7,781 nt of DNA from Pseudomonadota bacterium (GTDB taxonomy: Bacteria > Pseudomonadota > Alphaproteobacteria > Acetobacterales > Acetobacteraceae). A program made the position numbers and the translations under genes. Under the pieces are notes generated by a model, which saw only the letters and a list, made by a program, of their open reading frames with translations, ran no database searches and had not been told where the DNA came from. The stretch lies in contig JAKBCD010000060.1 of the NCBI GenBank assembly GCA_021808205.1, positions 1 through 7,781 on the forward strand, written 5' to 3'. Shown here piece after piece: positions 1 through 5,863 of this stretch (position 1 is the first letter of the stretch; each line of letters begins with the position of its first letter).

Positions 1-1
1 G

Positions 2-400
2 GCGCAGGCGTTCGCGGCGCAGCGCCCGCAGGGCGGCGTGATCATCAACATGCTCGACCAGAAGCTGACCAACCTGAACCCGGATTTTTTCTCCTACACG
101 CTGAGCAAGGCGGCGCTGGCGGCGGCGACGGAGATGATGGCGCTGAGCCTGGCGCCCGAGATCAGGGTTTGCGGGATTTCCCCCGGGTTGACGCTGCCGG
201 GGCCCAAGCAGTCGGCCGAGAAGTTTGAACGGGCATGGCGGGAGAACCCGCTGCGCCGGGGGGCCACGCCCGAGGATATTGCCCGCGCGGCGCTGTTTAT
301 ATTGCAGACGCCCTCGCTGACCGGAACGGTGCTGACGGTGGACGGGGGGGAGCATCTAACGCACCGGCCGCGCGATATTGCCTTTCTGGCTCTTGAGTAG
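2..400 (+). CDS. SDR family oxidoreductase, C-terminal part (5' end outside window)
   Basis: The reading frame is open from the left edge to the TAG at 398-400, so only the C-terminal ~132 residues are present. A GTG at 38 lies inside the fold and is not the true start. The short-chain dehydrogenase active site YTLSK is visible, with catalytic Tyr at 95-97 and Lys at 107-109. It is preceded by an NMLDQKL...NPDFF stretch I associate with FolM/pteridine-reductase-like SDRs. After it come the usual ISPG turn and a C-terminal VLTVDGG segment. The family reduces carbonyl or pterin substrates with NAD(P)H in the cytoplasm; the Rossmann glycine motif would lie upstream of the window. A dihydromonapterin or dihydrofolate reductase-like role is inference from the resemblance. 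The next gene starts 47 bp downstream on the same strand. Confidence 0.88.
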   Translation, partial: AQAFAAQRPQGGVIINMLDQKLTNLNPDFFSYTLSKAALAAATEMMALSLAPEIRVCGISPGLTLPGPKQSAEKFERAWRENPLRRGATPEDIARAALFILQTPSLTGTVLTVDGGEHLTHRPRDIAFLALE

Positions 401-447
401 GCATTGGTATATATACAAAACTAATTGTCTTATCCGAGGAGGCTTCG
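401..447 (+). promoter_or_regulatory. AT-rich gap with TATATATA and strong ribosome binding site before the Usp gene
   Basis: This 47-bp gap is strikingly AT-rich between two very GC-rich genes and contains TATATATA at 408-415. The Shine-Dalgarno sequence GAGGAGG at 436-442 lies 5 nt before the ATG at 448 and fixes that start. The AT pocket may carry a -10 element, but I find no convincing -35 at proper spacing, so a dedicated promoter is only a possibility. Confidence 0.4.
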
Positions 448-1317
448 ATGTCGGTTCGCAAATTTCTGCTTCCGGTCAGCAGTTCGGCCTCGGCGGCGGC
501 GGCGCTGCATGCGGGGCTGATGCTGGCCAGGATGTGGAACGCGCATTTGCAGGTGCTGCATATCCGCGCGGATTCACGCGAGATCGTGCCGATTGCGGGT
601 GAGGGGCTCTCGGGGGCGATGATCGAGGAGATGATGAGCGCCACCGAGCGCGAGAGCGGCACGCGCGAGTTGAGCCTGCATGAGCTGTTCCATGCCGCGA
701 CCGCGGAGCAGATGGTGAGCGTGGGCGAAGCGCTGCCGGGCCGCAACGAGCCCAGCGCCAGTTTTACGACGATGACCGGGCGGGAGGACCAGTTGGTGGC
801 GCACCAGGCGCGGCTCTCCGACCTGACGATTGTGCCGCACCCGGCAGCCGGGGCGGATGTGGCGGCGGCGGATGCGCTGCATGCGGTGATTTTCGATTCC
901 GGCCGCCCGGTGCTGCTGGCGCCGGTGGAACAGCCGGAGAGCATTGGCAAGCGCATTGCCATCGCCTGGAACGGGACGGCGTTCGCGGCCTCGGCGCTGG
1001 CCTCGGCGATGCCCTTCGTGCGGCAGGCGGCGGCGGTGTGCATTCTGCACTCGCCGGAGTATTTCCGCCCGGGGCCAAGTGCCGCCGAGGTGGCGGAATA
1101 TATTTCGCACCACGGGGTGAGCGCGGAGCTGCGGGAGTTTTATCCGCGCAACCGGGTGGTCGGGGCCGGGTTGCTGGCGGCGGCGGCTGAGTTTGGCGCG
1201 GATATGATGGCCATGGGCGCGTATTCGACCACCTCGCGCTTGCGCCAGCTGATTCTGGGCGGGGTGACCCGGCATGTGCTGGAACACGCGACGCTGCCGG
1301 TGCTGATGAACCGTTAA
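448..1317 (+). CDS. universal stress protein, tandem Usp domains
   Basis: A 289-aa cytoplasmic protein with two UspA-like halves. The first begins at residues 4-40 with a beta strand (KFLLPV) and a long helix ending in LQVLHI. The second begins near residue 168 (RIAIAWNGT) and ends with PVLM, the usual final strand of the fold. The C-terminal nucleotide-binding loop at about residues 257-272 reads GAYSTTSRLRQLILGG. Compared with the canonical G-2x-G-9x-G(S/T) motif it has Ser for the middle Gly and one extra residue, so ATP binding may be weak or absent; this is inference. Known Usp proteins help cells survive stress or growth arrest, and the partner of this one cannot be told. The start is supported by GAGGAGG 5 nt upstream. 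It is followed by a 201-bp gap before the HtrA protease. Confidence 0.9.
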   Translation: MSVRKFLLPVSSSASAAAALHAGLMLARMWNAHLQVLHIRADSREIVPIAGEGLSGAMIEEMMSATERESGTRELSLHELFHAATAEQMVSVGEALPGRNEPSASFTTMTGREDQLVAHQARLSDLTIVPHPAAGADVAAADALHAVIFDSGRPVLLAPVEQPESIGKRIAIAWNGTAFAASALASAMPFVRQAAAVCILHSPEYFRPGPSAAEVAEYISHHGVSAELREFYPRNRVVGAGLLAAAAEFGADMMAMGAYSTTSRLRQLILGGVTRHVLEHATLPVLMNR

Positions 1318-1512
1318 GGCTGGAATGGGCGGGATGTGAGCGGAGGCCGGGTGAAGAATTGTAACCGCGGCGGGGGCGCTCAGGCTGATTTTGCTTGTCT
1401 GTGTCTTTTGGGTGACGATTGTTTCACCTCATGCGGCCTTACCGCCGCGCTAAAAACGTGCATTATTGATCGTTACGAATCGTTTGTCACGACGACGCCA
1501 CAGGAGAGATAA
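1318..1512 (+). promoter_or_regulatory. intergenic region upstream of the HtrA protease gene
   Basis: These 195 bp separate the Usp and protease genes and likely hold the protease promoter. The best sigma70-like pair I see is TTACCG (1439-1444) and CATTAT (1461-1466) with a 16-bp spacer, which is weak. CTTG at 1394-1397 could start a heat-shock-type -35, but no good matching -10 follows. No hairpin with a T-run marks the end of the Usp transcript. Confidence 0.25.
1502..1507 (+). promoter_or_regulatory. ribosome binding site AGGAGA for the HtrA protease
   Basis: AGGAG (1502-1506) lies 6 nt before a TTG at 1513 and 12 nt before the in-frame ATG at 1519. Spacing favours TTG and codon identity favours ATG. 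The two forms differ only by two residues at the front of the signal peptide, so the mature protein is the same. Confidence 0.6.
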
Positions 1513-1518
1513 TTGTTC

Positions 1519-3069
1519 ATGCGTATGAAAATGAAACGCGGCACGGCCCTGACGCTGGTGCTGCTTGGCGCGACCGCTCTGAATGGCCTGAGCAATGGCT
1601 ATGCGATGGCGGCGCAACCCTCGCCCCTGGATGAGACCGCGGCGGTGCAGGCGAATTTTACGCCGGTGGGGGATTTCACCAATCTCGTGAAGCGGGTGAC
1701 CCCGGCGGTGGTCTCCATCGACGTGCACCTGAAGCTGAACCCGGCGGACAGCCAGGATTCCAGCGGTGACCAGTCGCAAGGCGGCATGCCGCAGATTCCG
1801 GGCTTTCCGCCGGGCTTCCCCTTTGGCGGGATGCCGGGCTTCCAGGCGCAGCCGCAGGTGGTTGAGGCCAAGGGCTCGGGGTTCATCATTGCGTCCTCCG
1901 GGATCGTGGTGACCAACAACCACGTGGTGAAAGACGCCAAGACGGTTAGCGTCGAGCTTTCGGATGGCCGGAAATATCCGGCGAAGATTCTGGGCACCGA
2001 CCCGAAGACCGACCTTGCGGTGCTGAAGATCGATGCCGGGCACCCGCTGCCGTATGTCGAGCTTGGTGATTCGGCCGGGGTGGAGCCGGGCGAATGGGTG
2101 GTGGCGATGGGCAACCCGTTCGGGCTGGGCGGCACGGTGACGGCGGGGATTGTCTCGGCGCTGGGGCGCGACATCGGCGACGGGCCGTATGACAAGTTCA
2201 TCCAGATCGACGCGCCGATCAATGAAGGCAATTCCGGCGGGCCGCTGTTCAACCAGCATGGCCAGGTGATCGGGATCAATACCGCGATATTGACGCCGAC
2301 GGGCGGGTCCGTGGGCATCGGCTTTGCCATTCCCTCCGATATGATCAAGCGCGTGACCGGGCAGTTGATTGCCAACGGCAAGGTGGTGCGCGGGTATCTG
2401 GGCGTGGCGGCGCAGGAGATTTCGCCGCAGGTGGCGCAGGCGATGGGGTTGGGAACGGGGGACCCGGCCCATGACGGTGCGCTGGTGGCCGCGGTTTCAG
2501 CCGGGAGTCCGGCGGCGAAGGCCGGGTTGCAGCCCGGGGATGTGATTACCAAGGTGGATGGCGCGGTTGTGGCCAATCCGAACGATCTGGCCGACGATAT
2601 CGCCAATGTGGTGCCTGGGCACAATACCGCGATCAGCTTTATCCGCGACGGGAAAGCGCATGAGATCTCGGTGCCGGTGGAGGTGATGCCGGCGAACCCG
2701 GATGCCGGTTTCCAGCAGGGCGGGAGCGGCCAGACAGGCCAGGCGGCCACGCAGGGCGACCTGGGGCTGACGTTGGCGCCGCTGACGCCGGACCTGCGCA
2801 GCCAGCTGAACCTGCCCGGGAATGCGGCGGGCGCGGTGGTGATGGCGGTTAAGCCGAACTCGCTGGCCGACCAGGCCGGGTTGCAGCAGGGTGACCTGCT
2901 GGTTGGCGTGGGGCCGCAGAACGTGACCTCTCCCAGCGACGTGGCGGCTGATGTCGAGGCGGCCCGCAAGAGCGGGGCGAAGGCGGTGGCGCTGCGGATC
3001 ATCCGGCAGGGGCAGGCGCTGTTTGTGGGCATTGCGCTGAACAAGAGCAGCGGCGCCAGCCAGAACTGA
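1519..3069 (+). CDS. periplasmic HtrA/Deg-family serine endoprotease (Do-like)
   Basis: A 516-aa exported protease and chaperone of the DegP/DegQ/MucD family, which degrades misfolded envelope proteins. Residues 1-31 form a signal peptide (basic MRMKMKR, hydrophobic core, AMA-A cleavage site near 31/32). A Gly/Pro/Phe-rich, flexible stretch at about 78-113 corresponds to the variable LA-loop region of Do proteases. The trypsin-like domain follows with the catalytic triad His135 (TNNHVV), Asp165 (KTDLAVL) and Ser239 (EGNSGGPLF). PDZ1 begins near 291 (RGYLGV) and PDZ2 near 414 (DLGLTL), each with a carboxylate-binding GLQ(P/Q)GD turn. Length and domain order are typical, and all key residues are present. 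ATG 1519 is preferred; TTG 1513 is the alternative. The nearest family member (DegP, DegQ or MucD) cannot be decided from one sequence. Confidence 0.96.
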   Translation: MRMKMKRGTALTLVLLGATALNGLSNGYAMAAQPSPLDETAAVQANFTPVGDFTNLVKRVTPAVVSIDVHLKLNPADSQDSSGDQSQGGMPQIPGFPPGFPFGGMPGFQAQPQVVEAKGSGFIIASSGIVVTNNHVVKDAKTVSVELSDGRKYPAKILGTDPKTDLAVLKIDAGHPLPYVELGDSAGVEPGEWVVAMGNPFGLGGTVTAGIVSALGRDIGDGPYDKFIQIDAPINEGNSGGPLFNQHGQVIGINTAILTPTGGSVGIGFAIPSDMIKRVTGQLIANGKVVRGYLGVAAQEISPQVAQAMGLGTGDPAHDGALVAAVSAGSPAAKAGLQPGDVITKVDGAVVANPNDLADDIANVVPGHNTAISFIRDGKAHEISVPVEVMPANPDAGFQQGGSGQTGQAATQGDLGLTLAPLTPDLRSQLNLPGNAAGAVVMAVKPNSLADQAGLQQGDLLVGVGPQNVTSPSDVAADVEAARKSGAKAVALRIIRQGQALFVGIALNKSSGASQN

Positions 3070-3092
3070 AGGCGCGGCGCCGCCAAATAGCG

Positions 3093-3148
3093 GCTGGCAG
3101 ACTATGGGTGGTTGCGGCCTCGCCGCAGCTTCGATATAGCCTGCCAGC
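3093..3148. repeat. imperfect inverted repeat with nested hairpin between the protease gene and tRNA-Thr
   Basis: GCTGGCAG (3093-3100) is the exact reverse complement of CTGCCAGC (3141-3148). One mismatch inward, CTAT (3102-3105) pairs with ATAG (3136-3139). Inside lies a second perfect hairpin, TGCGGC (3113-3118) and GCCGCA (3122-3127) with a 3-nt loop. No T-run follows, so it is not a standard intrinsic terminator. It could end or protect the protease mRNA, or be a processing structure 5 bp ahead of the tRNA. Confidence 0.6.
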
Positions 3149-3153
3149 AGGTG

Positions 3154-3228
<75 letters not shown>

Positions 3229-3261
3229 TTATAAATCAATGACTTACGAGACATAAAAGCC

Positions 3262-3283
3262 GCCGTTACGATAAAGAAACGGC
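3262..3283. repeat. short hairpin GCCGTT/AACGGC downstream of the tRNA
   Basis: GCCGTT (3262-3267) pairs with AACGGC (3278-3283) across a 10-nt loop and is followed on the plus strand by AAAATAT. It could act as a weak terminator for the tRNA transcript after the native one was displaced by integration, but it has no T-run on that strand. The structure is real as a sequence; the function is a guess. Confidence 0.35.
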
Positions 3284-3284
3284 A

Positions 3285-3306
3285 AAATATGCTTCAAATA
3301 TGCTTC
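3285..3306. repeat. perfect tandem 11-bp direct repeat AAATATGCTTC x2
   Basis: AAATATGCTTC occurs at 3285-3295 and again at 3296-3306 with no gap, about one helical turn apart, 57 bp beyond the tRNA CCA. AT-rich direct repeats of about 10 bp close to the crossover core are typical of integrase arm-type or excisionase binding sites. The assignment is inferred from position and form. Confidence 0.6.
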
Positions 3307-3352
3307 AAAAACAGGTCGTCAACACGGGATAGACCGGGACAAGCCCCCTGGT

Positions 3353-3700
3353 TCACGCTCCCGTGACCGGCCAGCCCTTCACCGGCTGCACCTCCACAAC
3401 ATGATTGCCGGTTGCAACCATCGCGGGAAACTTGCCGCAGATCATGCCGGTCTCAAGGGGGTGTTTCCCAAACCTCAGCCGGACCGGGTGCAAAAACGGT
3501 GTTCCAGGTGTTCCAGGTGTTCCATTTGAAAGATTGCAGATATTTACTGTATCTTTGCGGAACACCTGCGGCGGGGTAGTGGAACACCTAGGTGTTCCAG
3601 GTGTTCCAGGGAGGGTGTTCTGTCGCCGATTATTCTCATGAAGCGATGCAAATGGCGATGAAATCTCGTTACTTAGACAAGCCATGCGATTAGCGCGCAT
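3353..3700 (-). CDS. doubtful small ORF spanning the repeat array
   Basis: An open frame of 115 codons from ATG 3700 to TGA 3353, on the same strand as the element operon but beyond its terminator. The last ~47 codons (3353-3493) look coding-like: by my count about three quarters end in G or C, and the peptide ends KGWPVTGA. In the middle the 9-bp repeats are read as TPG triplets. I recognise no domain, see no ribosome binding site before ATG 3700, and the repeats are more simply explained as DNA sites. A shorter product from TTG 3493 or ATG 3448 is possible. It may instead be a decayed gene end. Confidence 0.22.
   Translation of the reverse strand: MRANRMACLSNEISSPFASLHENNRRQNTLPGTPGTPRCSTTPPQVFRKDTVNICNLSNGTPGTPGTPFLHPVRLRFGKHPLETGMICGKFPAMVATGNHVVEVQPVKGWPVTGA
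3498..3620. repeat. iteron-like array of GGTGTTCCA in both orientations, candidate replication origin
   Basis: Three perfect tandem copies of GGTGTTCCA lie at 3498-3506, 3507-3515 and 3516-3524. Two inverted copies follow: GGAACACC at 3559-3566 and TGGAACACC at 3580-3588. Two direct copies lie at 3591-3599 and 3600-3608, and a 7-bp partial at 3614-3620. The copies at 3580-3588 and 3591-3599 form a perfect 20-bp palindrome, TGGAACACCTAGGTGTTCCA. The left and right blocks flank a stretch (3525-3558) that is about 70% A/T. Repeats beside an AT-rich core are the classical layout of an iteron origin, and phage P4 replicates from similar direct and inverted short repeats bound by its alpha helicase-primase. 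The DUF927 protein of this element is the obvious candidate partner, by inference. Confidence 0.7.
3580..3599. repeat. perfect 20-bp palindrome in the iteron array
   Basis: TGGAACACCTAGGTGTTCCA is its own reverse complement with no spacer and centres on CCTAGG. It is built from two inverted repeat units joined by TA. It could bind a dimeric protein or extrude as a cruciform. Confidence 0.8.
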
Positions 3701-3783
3701 GTCGTCAAGATCAATGCGTTTTCGGCAATGGTCGCGGATGGTTACTCCCGGTTGAAAAACTTTTCACCGCGCCGCCTAGACAA
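3621..3783. other. non-coding gap between the iteron array and the operon terminator
   Basis: About 160 bp in which I see no convincing gene, hairpin or promoter. Together with 3229-3497 it makes up the roughly 550-bp tRNA-proximal region whose only strong signals are the direct repeat and the iteron array. Confidence 0.5.
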
Positions 3784-3784
3784 C

Positions 3785-3810
3785 AAAAAACCCGGCCTTC
3801 GTGCCGGGTT
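3785..3810 (-). terminator. rho-independent terminator ending the minus-strand operon
   Basis: Read on the minus strand, AACCCGGC (3810-3803), a 6-nt loop ACGAAG and GCCGGGTT (3796-3789) form a perfect 8-bp stem, followed directly by a T-run (3790-3785). It lies 24 bp after the stop of the 65-aa gene and would keep element transcription out of the repeat region and the tRNA. Confidence 0.92.
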
Positions 3811-3833
3811 GGTTGCGGGTGTAGTGCAGCCAT

Positions 3834-4031
3834 TCAATCCGGCGGCTCGGCATCGCGCCCATTATCGGGCAAACTCACCCGGACATTGCCAACGGTTATT
3901 TCGCTCCACAACGTCTCTTTCAGGCTGCCATCAGGCATCTTGTCCACAATCACGCGGCGGATGACAAGCGGCGCGCTGGCGGGGGCGAGAGCGGTTTCCA
4001 GGGCGGCTAGGCGGCGCTCAATCGGCTTCAT
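3834..4031 (-). CDS. small hypothetical protein (65 aa), last gene of the operon
   Basis: The ATG at 4031-4029 overlaps the TGA of the DUF5681 gene by 4 nt (ATGA), which implies translational coupling and supports a real gene despite its size. Residues 1-17 (IERRLAALETAL) form a short amphipathic, leucine-rich helix that could be a coiled-coil or zipper. The rest is predicted soluble, with alternating beta-like segments (LVIRRVIVDK, VRVSL) and an acidic DAEPPD tail. There is no signal peptide or membrane segment. The C-terminus of the upstream DUF5681 protein ends in a similar helix (RIAALEAKK), so the two products may pair; this is inference. Function unknown. Confidence 0.75.
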   Translation of the reverse strand: MKPIERRLAALETALAPASAPLVIRRVIVDKMPDGSLKETLWSEITVGNVRVSLPDNGRDAEPPD

Positions 4032-4459
4032 TTTTTGGCTTCCAATGCTGCGATTCTGGTTTCGAGTTCGGCGGTCTCGATGGTGCGGCGCGTGGTCTCG
4101 ATCAGCCCGGCCAGCCCCTGCGCTTCGTCTAGGGTGATGACGCCATCGGCTGCGGCGGCGGTTATCGCGCCCAGGGCTTCAACTGCGCTGGCGGCATCCG
4201 TGACGATGGGCAGTTGCACGACCACGGGGCGGCTCTTCACCTCGGGCCAGATACGCCGCAACACCAGCTCAGCGCTTCGTGCATCGCCGGATTTAGCCGA
4301 ATTGATGACCGCGAGAAGAATTTCCTCAGAAGCGTTCCGGCCCAGCAGGTCCAGGGCTTCAACCGCCTTGTGGCGCACGCCTTTAGGTCGCCCAGCAGGG
4401 TTGCCACTCTGGCCGGGCTTAAATCGCCCCGCCTGCTTGGGGCCAGAATTATCAGTCAT
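4028..4459 (-). CDS. DUF5681 domain-containing protein
   Basis: A 143-aa cytoplasmic protein whose N-terminus carries the hallmark GRFKPGQSGNPAGRPKG at about residues 11-27, basic and glycine/proline-rich, the signature of DUF5681. The middle is helical (ALDLLGRNASEEILLAVINSA) with GDARSAELVLRRIWP, as in homologs where several small helices precede a basic linker. The C-terminal ~35 residues are a predicted coiled coil. DUF5681 proteins are frequent in alphaproteobacterial prophages and islands, often near packaging genes, but their role is not established; a small-terminase-like or DNA-binding function is a guess. The start ATG 4459 immediately precedes the conserved motif. Unlike the other junctions here, an 84-nt structured gap lies upstream, while the downstream gene overlaps by 4 nt. 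Confidence 0.88.
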   Translation of the reverse strand: MTDNSGPKQAGRFKPGQSGNPAGRPKGVRHKAVEALDLLGRNASEEILLAVINSAKSGDARSAELVLRRIWPEVKSRPVVVQLPIVTDAASAVEALGAITAAAADGVITLDEAQGLAGLIETTRRTIETAELETRIAALEAKK

Positions 4460-4543
4460 GCGCGGCCCCCGTATTGCCGCCGCCAGGGCGAAAGGTTCCC
4501 CAGCGGCGGCGGGATCGCGGCCAGGGGGTCTGGCCTGCCCGAT
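4460..4543 (-). other. structured 84-nt intergenic gap inside the operon
   Basis: Two inverted repeats occupy this gap. GCCGCCGC (4476-4483) pairs with GCGGCGGC (4503-4510), continued after a 2x2 internal loop by GGG (4486-4488) with CCC (4498-4500). Next to it GGCCAG (4519-4524) pairs perfectly with CTGGCC (4530-4535) across a 5-nt loop. Neither is followed by a T-run. Possible roles are an mRNA processing or attenuation element, or a protein-binding DNA site such as a packaging site beside the DUF5681 gene. Confidence 0.5.
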
Positions 4544-5170
4544 TTAGATTTTGGGAAGCGGTGCATCGGCGTTGTTTTCGAGGTCCGCAATCAGCTTTTT
4601 CCACGGCGCAAGGTCCGGTGTCGGCAATGGGGTAGTGCGGTATTGCACCCCTTGGGCCACGGCTAACCGATGTCGATGGGACTCAGGCGCGAAGCGGGAA
4701 AACAGATTCAATTCCGCCCGGTTTTGAATCTGCATCCACTCAATCTCATCGGTGCGCTCAATCAGTCGCACAACATGCGGGGTCAACACCTCGGCCATGC
4801 CTTCGTCAATCGCCATTTTATAAACAAGCGATTGTTCAACGTCCGCCAATTCCTCGCGGATTTTTTCGAGAGCGCGCTCGGCAATAAGTTTTGCATCCTC
4901 GGCCTCTAGGATTGCGGCACGCTGGCGGGTGATGCTCGGCATGACTGCCACATGGTCGCCACCGGCCACCATTGCGTCAACTGCGGCTTTTGCCCGGCCC
5001 TCGCGCGCTTCGCCTATCTCGCGCTGCGCTTGGGTGATTTTAATGCCAGCCTCACGGATTGCACTGGTGGCGCGTATCTGTGCTGCTTCGAGTTGATCGC
5101 GGCGGGTAATTTTTGCCTGCCGTGCGGCGATGGCTTGGCGGAGTTTTTCGCGTGCGGGGTCTTTTGCCAT
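4544..5170 (-). CDS. hypothetical coiled-coil protein (208 aa)
   Basis: I do not recognise the family. Residues 1-75 are highly charged and helical (EKLRQAIAARQAKITRR, then ITQAQREIGEAREGRAKAAVDA) and look like a coiled coil. A short break with GGDHVAVMPS at about 70-80 is followed by a second long helix (residues 84-115, rich in Glu/Ala/Leu). The C-terminal third is more globular, with EIEWMQIQNRAELN and a proline-rich stretch (TTPLPTPDLAPWKKL) near the end. No signal peptide, membrane segment or catalytic motif is visible. The start ATG 5170 lies 3 nt after the previous stop, and the upstream GAAAGG gives a plausible ribosome binding site. Its place before DUF5681 suggests a structural, scaffolding or packaging accessory role, but that is only context. 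Confidence 0.82.
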   Translation of the reverse strand: MAKDPAREKLRQAIAARQAKITRRDQLEAAQIRATSAIREAGIKITQAQREIGEAREGRAKAAVDAMVAGGDHVAVMPSITRQRAAILEAEDAKLIAERALEKIREELADVEQSLVYKMAIDEGMAEVLTPHVVRLIERTDEIEWMQIQNRAELNLFSRFAPESHRHRLAVAQGVQYRTTPLPTPDLAPWKKLIADLENNADAPLPKI

Positions 5171-5173
5171 CGG

Positions 5174-5494
5174 TTAAGCCTTTCTGATTCTTGATATTGC
5201 CAGGCATTGTGCGGCCAGGCTTTTCCGGGCGGCGGAATCTTGCGCGAATGACGGTTTCGCTAATTTCCCCTCGGGCGTAATCAATCGCAGCATGCTGCGG
5301 TAATGGCTCGGCGGAATATCGGTCAGGTCAACGCCGCACGATTCCAGCGCCTCTTTATAAAGGCTCTCGGCATCCCCGCCAAAAGTCTCGCCCAGAAACG
5401 GCAACACTTCACGCCGCGCTGTTTCAGCTTCCAGCGCCTTCGCCATTGCGGCCTTGGTTAACGTCTCGGTCAGTTCGTCCAAACCGTAGCGCAT
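5174..5494 (-). CDS. hypothetical small protein (106 aa), paralog of the upstream 121-aa protein
   Basis: An unrecognised, mostly helical soluble protein. Its central block from about residue 42 (AESLYKEALESCGVDLTDIP, then a Tyr and LRLI) aligns with the block AEDIYGIGLDALGADLRGVP of the upstream protein, and both end in RIRK plus a small residue. This points to an old tandem duplication of one family. Start ATG 5494 is 3 nt after the upstream stop and has GGAAGG 8 nt before it. The single Cys in the block and a Cys in AAQCLAI are not in the sister protein. No membrane, signal or enzyme motif is visible. Function unknown. Confidence 0.8.
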   Translation of the reverse strand: MRYGLDELTETLTKAAMAKALEAETARREVLPFLGETFGGDAESLYKEALESCGVDLTDIPPSHYRSMLRLITPEGKLAKPSFAQDSAARKSLAAQCLAISRIRKA

Positions 5495-5497
5495 GGC

Positions 5498-5863
5498 TCA
5501 GCCCTTCCGAATACGGGCGGTTGATGGTGCCACTGCGGCCAGCGCAGCAGCACCGGCGGCGGTCGCAGCAGATGACGGGGTGCCAGCCCGGCGAATTGCC
5601 CGGAAAAGCCCGCCGTAGCCATCGCGGGGAACGCCGCGTAGGTCTGCCCCCAGCGCGTCCAAACCGATGCCGTAAATATCCTCGGCGCTCTTTGCGGAAT
5701 CCAGAGCCATCGGTGCGACAACGCGCGAGACTTCGTTCAGGGCCACCCGGCGGGCTTCCATCGCGCGGGTTGCGTTTTTGGCGGCGCGGTCAACGGCGAT
5801 GCCTAACGCGGCGGCATCAAAAGCGTGTTTGTCGTCATATCCAAGGCGCGGTGGCTTGCTCAT
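5498..5863 (-). CDS. hypothetical small protein (121 aa), first of a paralogous pair
   Basis: The ATG at 5863-5861 overlaps the TGA of the RHH gene by 4 nt, indicating coupled translation. The protein is basic and helical at the N-terminus (RAAKNATRAMEARR). It carries the shared block SAEDIYGIGLDALGADLRGVP at about residues 59-79, followed by a Tyr and FRAIRR. An Ala-rich, probably flexible stretch follows (AATAAGAAALAAVA), then a terminal ARIRKG. Apart from the match to the next gene I do not recognise the family. Context in a replication/regulation operon suggests an element-specific accessory role; nothing in the sequence shows an activity. Confidence 0.8.
   Translation of the reverse strand: MSKPPRLGYDDKHAFDAAALGIAVDRAAKNATRAMEARRVALNEVSRVVAPMALDSAKSAEDIYGIGLDALGADLRGVPRDGYGGLFRAIRRAGTPSSAATAAGAAALAAVAPSTARIRKG

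Noticed and set aside
38..400. SDR as a complete short gene from GTG 38
   Set aside because: The frame stays open to the left edge and a start at 38 would remove the whole cofactor-binding half of the fold.
297..1287. Long minus-strand open frames opposite the Usp gene
   Set aside because: They are by-products of GC-rich coding on the plus strand: peptides rich in Arg, His, Pro and Ala with no recognisable domain, fully overlapping a well-supported gene.
1394..1421. Heat-shock sigma32-type promoter for the protease gene
   Set aside because: CTTG is present but no acceptable -10 occurs at the right distance; only a motif search with an alphaproteobacterial RpoH matrix could support it.
3498..3620. 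CRISPR-like array
   Set aside because: Units are only 9 bp, tandem without unique spacers and present in both orientations; no cas gene is in the window.
3405..3641. Plus-strand small ORF with VPGVPG repeats
   Set aside because: The repeats keep any frame open because their length is a multiple of three; no ribosome binding site, no domain, and wrong strand for this element.
4035..4666. Plus-strand frames over the DUF5681 and coiled-coil genes
   Set aside because: They lie opposite genes linked by ATGA overlap or recognised motifs and give no family signal.
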